Position numbers and translations under genes: made by a program. Shown here piece after piece: positions 42,089 through 53,174 of a stretch of 64,000 nt of DNA; positions within the stretch are counted from its first letter, which is position 1, and each line of letters begins with the position of its first letter. The stretch is from assembly GCA_052244495.1 (NCBI GenBank), contig JBQPXH010000006.1; one strand, given 5' to 3'. The stretch comes from Cereibacter_A sp052244495 (GTDB taxonomy: Bacteria; Pseudomonadota; Alphaproteobacteria; Rhodobacterales; Rhodobacteraceae). Below the pieces are notes generated by a model. That model ran no database searches. It was not told where the DNA came from and saw nothing but the letters and a program-made list of their open reading frames with translations.

Positions 42089-43165
42089 TCAGGCCATGAG
42101 ACCGGGGTTGAACAGGCCGCGCGGGTCGAAGCGCGCACGGAGGCTCGCGGCGATGGCGGCGAGCGGCAGGGGCTCGGGCTGGAACGTCGCGACCGGCGGG
42201 GTGCCGCGGACGAGGGTCGCGTGCCCGGCGAACGGACCGATCCGTCCGCGCAGGTCCGTTCCGGCTTCGCAGAGCACCCAGAGGAGCCCTCCGCCCCAGT
42301 CGAAGAGGGCCGCGCCGCCCGCGCGCTCGGCCACGGCGGGTGCGTCGGAGGGCTTCAGCGAAAGCCGCCAGACATCGCCCGCCTTCGCGTGGAAGGGCGC
42401 CACGTCCCGGATCTCCGCCCAGGGATCATCCACCTCGCCAGCCTCACCGAACCGCGCGAGCAGCGCTCGGAGCCGGGCCGTCCGATACCGCACCGAGGCC
42501 TCGAAGCCTTCGATCCGCAGGAAGGTCCCCCTGCCCGGCCAATGCGCCGCGCCCGAGACGTCGAAGGGCGACCCCAGCGCCATGGCCATCGCCTCGACCG
42601 CCCGCGCCGGCGCAAGGTCCGGCAGCGCCAGTGTCACCGTCCTCTCGGGCATCGGCAGAAGCTTGAAGGACACCTCGCTCAGCACGCCAAGCGTGCCATG
42701 GCTGCCGGCCAGCAGCTTCACCAGATCGTAGCCGGTGACGTTCTTCATCACCCGCCCGCCGTTCTTGACCACCTGCCCCGCGCCATCGACGAAGCGCACC
42801 CCGATCAGGCTGTCGCGGCAGGCGCCCGCCTGGATGCGCCGCGGCCCTGACGCGTTGGCCGCAACCATGCCGCCCAACGTCGAGACGCCGTCGCGGCCCA
42901 GAAGCCCGCGCATGTCCGGCACCTCGAAGGGCAGCCGCTGCCCCTCACCGGCGAGCATCGCCTCGATCTCCGCCAGCGGTGTGCCCGCTCCGGCCACCAG
43001 CGTCAGCGCACCCGGCTCGTAGAGCCGCACCCCGGCGAGACCCGCGGTCTCGAGCGGATCTCCGGCCGTGCGCCCGATCGCGCGCGTGCCGCCGCCCCGG
43101 ATGAACAGGGGACCTGCGGCGCCCAGCACGATCTCCGCCAGTTCCGTCTCGGTCGAAGGCCGCAT
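42089..43165 (-). CDS. glcE: Glycolate oxidase FAD-binding subunit GlcE
   Basis: A 358-residue FAD_binding_4 protein, shorter than GlcD. It has the FAD-binding GGGTRAIGR region near the N-terminus and VSTLGGMVAANASGPRRIQAGACRDSLIG and NVTGYDLVKLLAGSHGTLGVLSE, as in GlcE. The ATG at 43165 has AAAGGGG upstream; the frame is open to 43240 but crosses the intergenic hairpin. Sixty-four bases separate it from glcD. Confidence 0.94.
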   Translation of the reverse strand: MRPSTETELAEIVLGAAGPLFIRGGGTRAIGRTAGDPLETAGLAGVRLYEPGALTLVAGAGTPLAEIEAMLAGEGQRLPFEVPDMRGLLGRDGVSTLGGMVAANASGPRRIQAGACRDSLIGVRFVDGAGQVVKNGGRVMKNVTGYDLVKLLAGSHGTLGVLSEVSFKLLPMPERTVTLALPDLAPARAVEAMAMALGSPFDVSGAAHWPGRGTFLRIEGFEASVRYRTARLRALLARFGEAGEVDDPWAEIRDVAPFHAKAGDVWRLSLKPSDAPAVAERAGGAALFDWGGGLLWVLCEAGTDLRGRIGPFAGHATLVRGTPPVATFQPEPLPLAAIAASLRARFDPRGLFNPGLMA

Positions 43166-43204
43166 GCTGCCCCTTTCATTCTCGTTCAAATATCCTGCGG
43201 GGGT

Positions 43205-43225
43205 CCGGGGGCGCAAAGCCCCCGG
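43205..43225. terminator. Hairpin between glcD and glcE
   Basis: CCGGGGGC-gcaaa-GCCCCCGG, eight-base perfect stem in the 64-base gap. The flanking TTCAAATATCCTGCGGGGGTCC has the look of an intergenic element I associate with Rhodobacterales genomes. Within an operon it may reduce rather than end transcription. Confidence 0.5.
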
Positions 43226-43229
43226 CGCG

Positions 43230-44663
43230 TCAGCAGGCACGCCGCTCCCCGCTCGCGTCGAGCGGGAAGACCTTGGCCGGGTTCAGCAGCCACTTCGGAT
43301 CGAACACGTCCTTGACGCGCATCTGCGCCTCGAGATCGACGGGCGAGAACTGCACGCCCATCAGGTCGCGCTTCTCGACCCCGACCCCATGCTCGCCGGT
43401 GAGGCACCCGCCCACCTCGACGCAGAGCTTCAGGATCTCCGCCCCCAGCCGCTCGCAGCGCTCGAGATCGCCCGGCCTGTTCGCGTCGAAGAGGATCAGC
43501 GGATGCATGTTCCCGTCACCCGCATGAAAGACGTTGGCGACCTCGAGTCCCGCCTCGGCCGCCATCTCGCCGATCCGGCGCAGCACGAGCGGCAGTTCCG
43601 TGACCGGGATGGTCCCGTCGAGGCACATGTAGTCGTTGATCTGACCCATGGCGCCGAAGGCCGATTTGCGCCCGAGCCAGATCCTCCGGCTCTCCTCCTC
43701 CGACCGGCTCTCGCGCAGCTCGACCGGATCGTGCCGCCGCGCGATCTCGACGATCCGGGCCAGCTGGTCATCGATTTCGGCCGGAGAGCCCTCGACCTCG
43801 ACGATCAGCAGCGCCTCGCAGTCGGGATAGCCCGCATGGGCGAAGGCTTCGGTCGCGCGGATGCAGGGCCGGTCCATGAATTCGATCGCGACCGGCAGGA
43901 TGCCCGCCCGGATGATATTGGACACGCAGGCCCCCGCAACCTCGTTCGAGGCAAATCCCATCAGCACGGGCCGCGCCCCCTCGGGCTTTGGCAGGATGCG
44001 CAGGGTGGCCTCGGTCACGACACCCAGTTGCCCCTCCGAGCCGCAGATGACCCCCAGCAGGTCCAGCCCCCCCGCATCGAGATGGGCGCCGCCGATCTCG
44101 ACCACCGTGCCGTCCATCAGCACCATGGTCACGCCGAGGAGGTTGTTGGTCGTCACCCCGTATTTCAGGCAATGCGCCCCGCCCGAGTTCATGGCGATGT
44201 TGCCCGCGATGGCGCAGGCGAGCTGGCTCGACGGGTCGGGCGCGTAAAAGAAGCCGTCGGCCTCGACCGCGCCGGTGACAGAGAGGTTCGTCCTCCCCGC
44301 CTCGACCCGGATGAAGCGGTTGGCATAGTCGGTCTCGAGCACGCGGTTCATGCGCGCGATGCCAAGGATCACGCAGTCGGCCGTGGGCAGTGCCCCTCCG
44401 GCCAGCGAGGTGCCCGAGCCGCGCGGGACGACCGGCACGCCTTCCTCATGGCAGACGCGCAGTACGGCGGCGACCTCGGCCGTTGAGCGCGGCAGGACGG
44501 CGGCCAGCGGCGGGCAGCGATAGGCCGTCAGCGCGTCGCATTCGTAGGCGCGCGTCTCGGCCTCGTCGTGAACGACCGCGTCTTCCGGCAGGACGGCCCG
44601 CAGCCGCTCGACGATGCTGGACTTCCGGGACAGGACGCCCGGATCCGGTGGCGGCATGTGCAT
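43230..44663 (-). CDS. glcD: Glycolate oxidase catalytic FAD subunit GlcD
   Basis: A 477-residue FAD-linked oxidase. PRGSGTSLAGGALPT and NSGGAHCLKYGVTTNNLLGV form the FAD site, and HAGDGNMHPLILFD is the conserved C-terminal half motif. It is the first gene of glcDEF. GGGAGG lies 8 bases before the ATG at 44663. Its promoter shares an 81-base gap with a divergent DUF599 gene. Confidence 0.95.
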   Translation of the reverse strand: MHMPPPDPGVLSRKSSIVERLRAVLPEDAVVHDEAETRAYECDALTAYRCPPLAAVLPRSTAEVAAVLRVCHEEGVPVVPRGSGTSLAGGALPTADCVILGIARMNRVLETDYANRFIRVEAGRTNLSVTGAVEADGFFYAPDPSSQLACAIAGNIAMNSGGAHCLKYGVTTNNLLGVTMVLMDGTVVEIGGAHLDAGGLDLLGVICGSEGQLGVVTEATLRILPKPEGARPVLMGFASNEVAGACVSNIIRAGILPVAIEFMDRPCIRATEAFAHAGYPDCEALLIVEVEGSPAEIDDQLARIVEIARRHDPVELRESRSEEESRRIWLGRKSAFGAMGQINDYMCLDGTIPVTELPLVLRRIGEMAAEAGLEVANVFHAGDGNMHPLILFDANRPGDLERCERLGAEILKLCVEVGGCLTGEHGVGVEKRDLMGVQFSPVDLEAQMRVKDVFDPKWLLNPAKVFPLDASGERRAC

Positions 44664-44689
44664 GGCGGTCCTCCCTCGCGTGGTCAGCT

Positions 44690-44716
44690 TTTATAACCAA
44701 TTTTGCCTCATGGCAA
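44690..44716 (-). promoter_or_regulatory. Candidate glcDEF promoter overlapping a short inverted repeat
   Basis: On the minus strand TTGCCA and TATAAA are separated by 15 bases. The -35 region lies within TTGCC-ATGA-GGCAA (44703-44716), a perfect inverted repeat that could be an operator acting on both divergent genes. Confidence 0.4.
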
Positions 44717-44744
44717 CAGGACGGCATTGCTTTATGGTGCGGCC

Positions 44745-45500
44745 ATGCCGTTCGAACTGCCTGCCGCCCTGATGCCTCTCGACCTGCTTGCGGTCGCGCT
44801 CCTTCTCGTCGCATGGGGCGGCACGGGCTTTCTCTGCGAGCATCCTCCGGCCCGGCGGCCGTCGGTCTCCTACCTGATGAAGGACCATCGCCGCGCCTGG
44901 ATGCGCGAGATGGTCAGCCGGTCCCCCCGCATCTTCGACGCAAGCGTCATCGACAGCCTGCGGCGGGGAACGGCCTTCTTCACCTCCGGATCGATGATCG
45001 CCATCGGCGGCGGCATGGCGCTGATCGGCAACCCGGACCGGCTCGAGACATTGGTCGAGGACCTGACGCTGCCCACCGACACGGTGCGTCTCGAGCTTCG
45101 GGTGATCCTCGTGCTCTTCATCGCGGCCAACGCCTTCCTGAAGTTCGTCTGGTCGCATCGCGTCTTCGGCTATTGCGCGATCCTCATGGCCGCCGTGCCG
45201 AACGAGCCCGACGACCCTCGCGCCTATCCGCTGGCCGCGCAGGCCGCCGAGGTCAACATCAACGCCGCCCGCAACTTCAACAGCGGACTGAGGGCCGTGT
45301 TCTTCGCGCTGGCCGCGCTCGGCTGGCTGCTCGGGCCCGTGGCGCTGATCCTCACGACGCTCGCAACCAGCTTCGCCATCCTGAGGGCCGAGTTCGGCTC
45401 GGCCACCCGCGAGGCGATCATCGATCCCGGCGGCCGCGACCCGCGGCTTCTCTATCCGGGTCCCGTGGGACCGCGCCCGCCGTCCGACCCCGAGCGTTAG
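44745..45500 (+). CDS. DUF599 family membrane protein
   Basis: A 251-residue protein with four hydrophobic segments (about 8-25, 80-95, 120-150 and 185-215). Its family signature includes RRAWMREMVSRSPRIFDASVIDSLRRGTAFFTS and the later FNSGLRAVFFALAALGWLLGP. DUF599 proteins are of unknown function. It is divergent from glcD and convergent with the MoxR operon. The ATG at 44745 gives the normal length. Confidence 0.85.
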   Translation: MPFELPAALMPLDLLAVALLLVAWGGTGFLCEHPPARRPSVSYLMKDHRRAWMREMVSRSPRIFDASVIDSLRRGTAFFTSGSMIAIGGGMALIGNPDRLETLVEDLTLPTDTVRLELRVILVLFIAANAFLKFVWSHRVFGYCAILMAAVPNEPDDPRAYPLAAQAAEVNINAARNFNSGLRAVFFALAALGWLLGPVALILTTLATSFAILRAEFGSATREAIIDPGGRDPRLLYPGPVGPRPPSDPER

Positions 45501-45587
45501 CGGAGCAACAGGGCAGCGGCCGGACGAGGGGCCGACGAGGGCCAGGTCCGCCGGGCGGTCCTGCCGCCTCGGTCCGGTTTACCTCTG

Positions 45588-47654
45588 TCAGGCGCGGCGG
45601 CCGAAGCGGCCTTCGCGCAGCCAGGCGCCCAGCGCGAGACTGGCCGCAATCAGCAGGTAAAGCCAGCCCGGCAGCAACGCCGCCACCCGCACATCCTGCG
45701 TGACATGGGCGCCGCGCGGGGTGATGCCGATCCAGCCGCGACCCGCCGCAACCCGGCCCTCGCGCACCGAGCGGATGTCCGGCGAACCGTCCTCGAGCCT
45801 GAGCGCCCCGCCATTGGTCGGCCCGATCACCGGCGCCAGCTTGTCGCCGCTGGCAATCGTCTCCTCGAACTCGCGCGGAGCCGAGGGGCCGACGGCAATC
45901 ACCGCCGCCTGCTCGCCCTGCGCCAGCCGGTAGACCCCCATCTCGGGCGCCTCCCATGTCGCAACCCAGCGGCCCGGCGCCCTCTCTTCCATGGTCAGGG
46001 CCGTCTCGCCGCCATCAGGCTCGGTCACAGTGACCGCGCCGGGATCCTCGCCTATCGTGCGGCGCGTGATGGTCATCTCCGCTCCCTCGGCCGTGGCGAC
46101 CAGCGCCTCCTCCTCGAGGTCGGGCTCCTTCATCATCCAGTGCGCGAGCCGGCGCAGCAGCTCGAGCTGCGGGCCACCGCCTTCGTAGCCGCGCCCCCAG
46201 AGCCATATCTGGTCCGAGGCAAGAACGGCGATCCGCCCCTCGCCGACCCGGTCGAGGACGAGCAGCGGCCGGTCGCCCGCGCCGTTCATCACCACCTGTC
46301 CGGAGGTCGCGGAAAGCTCGATCTGGCGGAACCAGCGGCCCCAGCCGTCCTCGGGGGCCTGCGCCTCCAGGCCTTGCGTCACCGGATGCTTGCGGCCGAC
46401 GTCCGTCAGGGCCGGGCGGAACCCTCCCTCGATCACCCGGCTCGTGGCCTGCACCGGCATCACATCGGCGAGGGGCGAGCGCCAGAGGCTGTCGGCCGAC
46501 CCGAACTCCGGACCTGCGGCCACCAGCACGGTGCCGCCGTTGCGCACGTATTCGCGCACGTTCTCGAGGTAGGAGGTCGGCAGGATTCCCCTCAGCCGGT
46601 AGCGGTCGAAGATGATGAGGTCGAACTCCTCGATCTTCTCGATGAAGAGCTCGCGGGTCGGGAAGGCGATCAGCGACAGCTCCGACACCGGGATCCCGTC
46701 CTGCTTCTCGGGGGGGCGAAGGATGGTGAAATGGACCAGATCGACCGAGGCATCGGACTTCAGGAGGTTCCGCCACACCCGCTCGCCCGCATGGGGCTCG
46801 CCCGAGACGAGCAGCACGCGCAGCCGGTCGCGCACGCCGTTGATCTGCACCACGGCGGAATTGTTGCGGTCAGTCAGTTCCTGCGCCGAAGCCGCGACCT
46901 GGAACTGCAATACGTTAATGCCGCCGTGGGGCAGCGTCACCGGCAGTTCGAGATCCTCGCCCACCGGCACGCGCACGGTCTGGGGCTCGCCGCCGTCGAC
47001 CGACAGCGTGAGTTCGGCCGAGGTGCCCGCCGATGCCGGCACCCGCCCCTGATCCTCGATCCGGAGCGTCAGCGAGACCGGCTCGCCCAGGATGGCGAAG
47101 GCCGGCGCGTTGCGGATCACCAGCCTCCGGTCCCAGTCGTCCTCGTGCCCGGTCAGCAGCACATGGAGGGGCGCGGGCATCTGCGGTGCAAGCTCGAGGT
47201 CATGGACCTGCCCGTCGGTGATCAGGATGGCGCCGGCGACGCGCGCACGCGGCTCCTCGGCCAGCGCCTCGGCAAGGGCGGTCATCACCAGCGAGCCCTC
47301 GTCGCCCTCTCCGTCTCCGACCCGCACCACGCGAAGTTCGGTGTTCGGCAGCGCGCGGATCTCGGCCTCGACGGCGGCAAGGGCCGCTGCGCTCTGTTCC
47401 GCCCGGTCGCCGATGCGCTGGCTCGCGCTCTCGTCCACGACGGCAATGACAATGTCCGAAAGCGGCGAGCGATCCTCTTCCTGCAATGCGGGATTGGCCA
47501 GCGCCAGCAGCAGCACGGCGAGCGCGAGCCCGCGCAGCCACCACCCCGACAGCCCACGCCAGAGCGCGACCGTCACCATGACCGCGCCCGCGGCCGCCAG
47601 GATCCAGATGACGACCCAGGGCAGGATCGGGTCGAAGACGACGCTTCCGGTCAT
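45588..47654 (-). CDS. Large membrane protein with glutamine-amidotransferase-like middle domain
   Basis: A 688-residue protein: two N-terminal helices (about 13-55), a VWA-like strand (DIVIAVVDESAS, incomplete MIDAS), a beta-sandwich region, a class I amidotransferase-like stretch (FDLIIFDRYRLRGILPTSYLENVREYVRNGGTVLVAAG) and a C-terminal helix. It is the last gene of the MoxR operon, overlapping the previous stop by four bases. Members of such operons are thought to act in cell-envelope or metal-dependent chaperone functions, but this subunit has no assigned role. Confidence 0.75.
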   Translation of the reverse strand: MTGSVVFDPILPWVVIWILAAAGAVMVTVALWRGLSGWWLRGLALAVLLLALANPALQEEDRSPLSDIVIAVVDESASQRIGDRAEQSAAALAAVEAEIRALPNTELRVVRVGDGEGDEGSLVMTALAEALAEEPRARVAGAILITDGQVHDLELAPQMPAPLHVLLTGHEDDWDRRLVIRNAPAFAILGEPVSLTLRIEDQGRVPASAGTSAELTLSVDGGEPQTVRVPVGEDLELPVTLPHGGINVLQFQVAASAQELTDRNNSAVVQINGVRDRLRVLLVSGEPHAGERVWRNLLKSDASVDLVHFTILRPPEKQDGIPVSELSLIAFPTRELFIEKIEEFDLIIFDRYRLRGILPTSYLENVREYVRNGGTVLVAAGPEFGSADSLWRSPLADVMPVQATSRVIEGGFRPALTDVGRKHPVTQGLEAQAPEDGWGRWFRQIELSATSGQVVMNGAGDRPLLVLDRVGEGRIAVLASDQIWLWGRGYEGGGPQLELLRRLAHWMMKEPDLEEEALVATAEGAEMTITRRTIGEDPGAVTVTEPDGGETALTMEERAPGRWVATWEAPEMGVYRLAQGEQAAVIAVGPSAPREFEETIASGDKLAPVIGPTNGGALRLEDGSPDIRSVREGRVAAGRGWIGITPRGAHVTQDVRVAALLPGWLYLLIAASLALGAWLREGRFGRRA

Positions 47655-50422
47655 TGGCCCAGCCTTTCCAGAAGCGCCGGCACATGCACCTGGTCGGACT
47701 TGTAGTTGCCCGTCAGCACATGCATCACGAGGTTGATCCCGAAGCGCCAGGCGATCTCGCGCTGCCGCTCGCCGGCATAGCCCCGGCCCACGGGAAGAAG
47801 CTCCATCCCGCGCTCGTCCACTGCCCAGGCCGAGGCCCAGTCATTGCCGCCGATCACCACCGGCGTCACCCCGTCGTTCAGGTTGCGGAACGGCATGCCC
47901 TCGGCCTGCTGCGCATCCGGTGGCGCGGCCTCGACCCAGACCGGCGCGTTCTGGTAACGGCCGGGGAAGTCCTGAAGCAGGTAGAAGGTGCGCGTCAGAA
48001 CGTGGTCCTGCGGAATCGTCTCGAGCGGCGGGATGTCGAGCGGCGCCGCCAGCTGCTGCAGCCGCCGCGACTCCGGCGTCGAGCCTCCGGCGGACGAGCC
48101 CGCGTCGCGCGTGTCGAAGAGGATCATGCCGCCGGTGCGGAGATAGTCGTTGAGCTTGCCGTAGGCCGCAGCCGAAGGCATCGGCTGGCTCGCCGTGACC
48201 GGCCAGTAGAGGAAGGGAAAGAAGGCCAGCTCGTCCCGCTCGATGTCGAGGGCCATCGGCGCGCCCGGCTCGACCGACGTCCGTTCGCGCAGTCGCAGGC
48301 CCAGCCCGCGCAGGCCCGCTTCGGCCACGCGGTTCACCTCGGAGTCATCGGTCTCGACATAGGCCAGATGGACCGCGGACGTGGACTCGATCGCGAAGGA
48401 ATCGTCGGCCGGGCCCGGATCCTGCTGCGCCCGCGCCTCGCCGGCGGCAAGCGCGAGGCAGGCCGCGACCAGCGCCGCGGCACGCATCGCGCCGATCCGC
48501 GTGCCAAGCCGCCCCGAGACGAAGAGCGCCGCGAGCACGTCGACCAGCAGGAGCGCCAGCGCCCCTGCGAGAAATGCACCCTTGAGCGCCTGCTCTTCGG
48601 CGGTCTCCAGCCCTTCGACCGGGATCCGGTCCGGCCAGGTCGCGGCCACGAGTTCGGTCTCGGGACCCACGGCGTTCAGCGCCACGCGACGGTCGGCGCC
48701 TGCATAGAGGCCGGGCAGAAGCTCGGGCCCCGGCTCGCCCTCGGCCAGCACCTCGCCCGGCACTCCCGCAACCTCGCCCGCGTCGCGCAAGGCGCCGAAC
48801 CCGTCGAGCACGACTTCGGGCGCCCAGACCTGACCCGCAAGATCGGCCGCCTCGGGGGCTGCGGGCCTGGTCGAGACAGCCAGCCGCTCCAGCATCTGAA
48901 CGAAGAGGCCCGAGAGTGGCAGGCTGGACCATTCGGCATTGGCAGTCACGTGCACGAGTACCACCTGCCCCTGACCGACGGGCTTGCGGGTGACCAGCGG
49001 CGTGCCGTCCGAAAGAGAGGCGATGGTGCGCTCGGCCAGGTCCGGATCGGGCTGGGCCAGCACCTGCGCCGTGACCGACACCTCCGGCGGGATCGGCAGC
49101 CCGTGGAAGGGAGAGCCCTCGGGGAAGCCGGCGAGGGTCTTCGGTTCGCCCCAGCTCATCGCGCCGCCGACCGTCCGGCCACCCTCGCGCAGCCGCACCG
49201 GCAGAAGGGGATCCTCGGACAGGCGGCTCACATCGGACGAGGCAAGCTGCGGCCCTGCGAAGCGCAGCAGCAGCCCTCCGCCATCGAGCCAGTCGAGAAT
49301 GCCGTCCTGCTCCGTCTGCGTCAGCCGCGCCACATCCGCCAGCACGATCACGTCGGGGCTGGCGAGGAGCACGTCCTGCAACGAGCCGTCGATCAGGTCC
49401 GCAACCGGCTCCAGCGCCTGCCGCAGGTAGTGGGTGGCCGACAGAAGCTGAAGCTGCTCGCGCCCCTCGCGGCCGGCGATCAACGCCACCTTCCGCCGCT
49501 TCAGGCTGTCATCCGTCAGACTGACGGCGCCCGCCGACCGCACGCCCGCGATCTCGAAGCGAGAGATCCGGTTGCGCAGTTCGGGCGGCAGCGAGAGCGC
49601 GGCCGCCGCCTCGCCGGATCCCATCCCGAACTCGAGCGTGGCGCGGGCCAGCTCGCGCTCGATCCCCGCGGGATCGAGGCCGCGCGCCGAAACGTCGACC
49701 GAGACCGGATCGCCCGCCGGCGTGCGCAGGGCCGAGAGCTGCACCGCGCCATCGGCGAAGCCCGCCGGGCGCAGGGCGAGAACCGGACGCGGGCTCTGGA
49801 ACAGGGTGACGGCGCCCCGGGATTCCAGCGCCGAGAGCAACGCATCGCGGCCCGGATGGTCGAGCCCGTCCGAAAGCCAGAAGCTCTGGAACCGGCCCTC
49901 GGGGAGGGCACCCGCCCAGGGTCCGAGGTCCGGCATCCACGGGTGCGGCGCAAGGCCCGTCAGCCGCCCCTCCCAGGCGCCGGCGCTCTGGAAGGCGGGG
50001 GTCTCGGGACGGTCGGTGAGGCGGACGACGGCGACGGGACGGCCGTCCCGTCCCGCCTCCTCGACCAGCGCCTTGGCGCGGTCCATCCGTCGCGGCCAGT
50101 CGCGGGCGTCGGCCCATGTCCCGTCGACGAGGATCAGGAGCGGCCCGCTTCCCGGCTCGCGCACCTGCGGATTGAGCACCGGACCGGCAAAGGCCAGGAT
50201 GGCAGCGGCGACGGCCAGCATCCGCAGCAGCAGGAGCCACCAGGGCGTCTTGTCGGTCTCGGTCTCGTCATCCGTCAGCCCGAGAAGCAGGGCCACGCCC
50301 GGAAACCGCCGACGGATCGGCGCAGGCGGCACGGCGCGCAGCAGAAGCCACAGGACCGGCAGCAGCACGAGCCCCAGGAGAAGCCATGGCGCGGTGAAGC
50401 CTACGGGCCCGACGATCCACAT
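47651..50422 (-). CDS. BatA N-terminal and DUF4159 domain membrane protein
   Basis: A 923-residue protein. The N-terminus is a BatA-type aerotolerance domain with two helices (about 9-30 and 60-82). A beta-rich middle follows, then a membrane segment near 620-640 and one near 650-670, and a C-terminal DUF4159 domain (about 700-923: DELAFFPFLYWPVTASQPMPS, GMILFDTRDAG). Its start is one base from the DUF58 stop and its stop overlaps the next gene, so it is translationally coupled to both. Confidence 0.8.
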   Translation of the reverse strand: MWIVGPVGFTAPWLLLGLVLLPVLWLLLRAVPPAPIRRRFPGVALLLGLTDDETETDKTPWWLLLLRMLAVAAAILAFAGPVLNPQVREPGSGPLLILVDGTWADARDWPRRMDRAKALVEEAGRDGRPVAVVRLTDRPETPAFQSAGAWEGRLTGLAPHPWMPDLGPWAGALPEGRFQSFWLSDGLDHPGRDALLSALESRGAVTLFQSPRPVLALRPAGFADGAVQLSALRTPAGDPVSVDVSARGLDPAGIERELARATLEFGMGSGEAAAALSLPPELRNRISRFEIAGVRSAGAVSLTDDSLKRRKVALIAGREGREQLQLLSATHYLRQALEPVADLIDGSLQDVLLASPDVIVLADVARLTQTEQDGILDWLDGGGLLLRFAGPQLASSDVSRLSEDPLLPVRLREGGRTVGGAMSWGEPKTLAGFPEGSPFHGLPIPPEVSVTAQVLAQPDPDLAERTIASLSDGTPLVTRKPVGQGQVVLVHVTANAEWSSLPLSGLFVQMLERLAVSTRPAAPEAADLAGQVWAPEVVLDGFGALRDAGEVAGVPGEVLAEGEPGPELLPGLYAGADRRVALNAVGPETELVAATWPDRIPVEGLETAEEQALKGAFLAGALALLLVDVLAALFVSGRLGTRIGAMRAAALVAACLALAAGEARAQQDPGPADDSFAIESTSAVHLAYVETDDSEVNRVAEAGLRGLGLRLRERTSVEPGAPMALDIERDELAFFPFLYWPVTASQPMPSAAAYGKLNDYLRTGGMILFDTRDAGSSAGGSTPESRRLQQLAAPLDIPPLETIPQDHVLTRTFYLLQDFPGRYQNAPVWVEAAPPDAQQAEGMPFRNLNDGVTPVVIGGNDWASAWAVDERGMELLPVGRGYAGERQREIAWRFGINLVMHVLTGNYKSDQVHVPALLERLGQ

Positions 50423-51290
50423 CAGGAACTGCGCTCCAGCGCGCGGTAGAGCCAGAGCAGCGCGGGCAGCGCCCCCTGCCCGGTGTGATGGCAGTCGTAG
50501 TGCCAGCCCGACGCACGGGCCAGCATCGCCAGCCGGTCCTTCCGCTGCGCCAGCCGTTCGAGGTAGCGCGCGCGAAGGTCTCCGGCGCGCAAAGTCTCAT
50601 GCCGGATGCTGCCGCCCATCGACTCGAAGATGGTGCGTCCATCGAAGGGAAAGGCTTCCTCGGCCGGATCCAGCACCTGAAGCAGCGCCCCGCGCACGTC
50701 GCGCTCGGCCGCGCGCTCCATGGCGCGCTCGACGCCCTCCATGTCGCCAAGGAAGTCCGAGATGAATACCATCCGCCCGTGCGACACGAGACCCGACATG
50801 TCGGGCCGGCCGTAGTCGGCGGCGGCCTCGTCGGCCAGCGCATCCGCGAGCCGAAGGATCTGTGCGCGGCCCGACCGCGGCCTTGCGGCCTCGCCGGCCA
50901 GACCCACCCGCTCGCCCCCGCGCAGCAGGAGCACCGCGAGCGCCAGCGCCACGAGCCTTGCGCGATCCGCCTTCGGCTCGCGTGCGCTGTCGCCGGTGAA
51001 CGACATGGACCGCGAGCCATCGACCCAGAAAACCACGGTCTGCGCCGCCTGCCACTCGCGCTCGCGCACGAAATGGGTGTCCGAGCGCGCCGAGCGGCGC
51101 CAGTCGATCATGCGGGCGCTGTCGCCACCATGGGCGGGGCGATACTGCCAGAACTCGTCGCCCATTCCGGCGCGGCGCCGCCCGTGCTCGCCGAGGATCA
51201 CCGTCGAGGCCAGATGCTCGGCCGAGGCCAGAAGCGGCGGCAGGGACTGCCCGAGCGCCTCGGCCCGAGGCCGCAGGGCGAGGATGTCGC

Positions 51291-51294
<4 letters not shown>
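50422..51294 (-). CDS. DUF58 domain protein
   Basis: A 290-residue DUF58 protein. It has the family's GDEFWQYRPAHGGDSARMIDWRRSARSDTHFVREREWQ region and a VWA-like part with DGSRSM. DUF58 proteins regularly follow MoxR ATPases and are thought to be their partners or clients. Here its start overlaps the moxR stop in ATGA. Confidence 0.9.
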
Positions 51295-52307
<1,013 letters not shown>

Positions 52308-52389
52308 GACAAGTCTCCTCGGGGCGTTATATGAACATCAGATCAAACTATGACCTGCGGCACAAATGGCAAAAAGCGGGGAGACACAA

Positions 52390-52953
52390 ATGATCGTGAA
52401 ACCCTCGGCCGAAGGCGTGATGGCCTCGGCCACGGCGGCCGCGAAGAAGGGTCCGCCACCCGTGCACCTGTGGAACCCGCCCTTCTGCGGAGACCTCGAC
52501 ATTCGCATCGCGCGCGACGGGACGTGGTTCTACCTCGGCACGCCGATCGGACGGCCCGAGATGGTGCGCCTCTTCTCGTCGATCCTGAAGCTCGAGGACG
52601 GGAAATACTACCTCGTCACACCCGTCGAGAAGGTGGGGATCCGCGTCGACGACGCCCCCTTCGTCGCAGTGGACTTCGAGAGCAGGGGGAAAGGCCGCGA
52701 GCGGCACGTCACCTTCACCACGCAGGTGGGCGACGAGGTGACCGCCGGATGCGACCATCCGATCCGCGTCGAGCGGGCCGAGGATGGAGAGCCGTCGCCC
52801 TATGTCATGGTGCGCGCCGGGCTCGAGGCGCTGATCGACCGCAAGTCCTTCTACCGGCTCGTCGAGATCTGCGAACACCACGAAGGGTGGTTCGGCCTCT
52901 GGTCGGAGGGCGCGTTCTTCCCCGTGATCCCGTCCGACGAACTGCCCGGATGA
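52390..52953 (+). CDS. DUF1285 family protein
   Basis: A 187-residue soluble protein with the DUF1285 pattern: PPVHLWNPPFCGDLDIRIARDGTWFYLGTPIGRPEMVRLFSSIL and YLVTPVEKVGIRVDDAPFVA. Function is unknown. The ATG at 52390 has GGGGAG about 8 bases upstream; an earlier in-frame ATG at 52366 has none. It is divergent from moxR and overlaps the following gene by ATGA. Confidence 0.9.
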   Translation: MIVKPSAEGVMASATAAAKKGPPPVHLWNPPFCGDLDIRIARDGTWFYLGTPIGRPEMVRLFSSILKLEDGKYYLVTPVEKVGIRVDDAPFVAVDFESRGKGRERHVTFTTQVGDEVTAGCDHPIRVERAEDGEPSPYVMVRAGLEALIDRKSFYRLVEICEHHEGWFGLWSEGAFFPVIPSDELPG

Positions 52954-53174
52954 TCCCGCCCCGCTTCGCGCCGGTTCTCTTCGGCCTGATCCTCTCGGGC
53001 CTCATGTCGGCCATCGTCTCGGGCGTGGCCACGCTGCGCGCGACGGGGTTGCCACCGGCCTTCCCGCAGATCTGGCTCGGAGCCTGGCTCGCGTCGTGGA
53101 GCATCGCCTTCCCCTCCGTCCTCGTCCTCGCCCCGCTCACCCGCCGGCTGGTGGAGCGGCTGGTTCGCCGCTGA
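52950..53174 (+). CDS. DUF2798 family small membrane protein
   Basis: A 74-residue protein with two membrane helices (about 8-28 and 45-65) and the family's ending LAPLTRRLVERLV. Function is unknown. The ATG overlaps the DUF1285 stop, so the two are co-translated. Confidence 0.8.
   Translation: MIPPRFAPVLFGLILSGLMSAIVSGVATLRATGLPPAFPQIWLGAWLASWSIAFPSVLVLAPLTRRLVERLVRR

Noticed and set aside
47654..50449. 931-codon plus-strand frame
   Set aside because: Antisense to the BatA/DUF4159 gene, which has recognisable domains and coupled neighbours.
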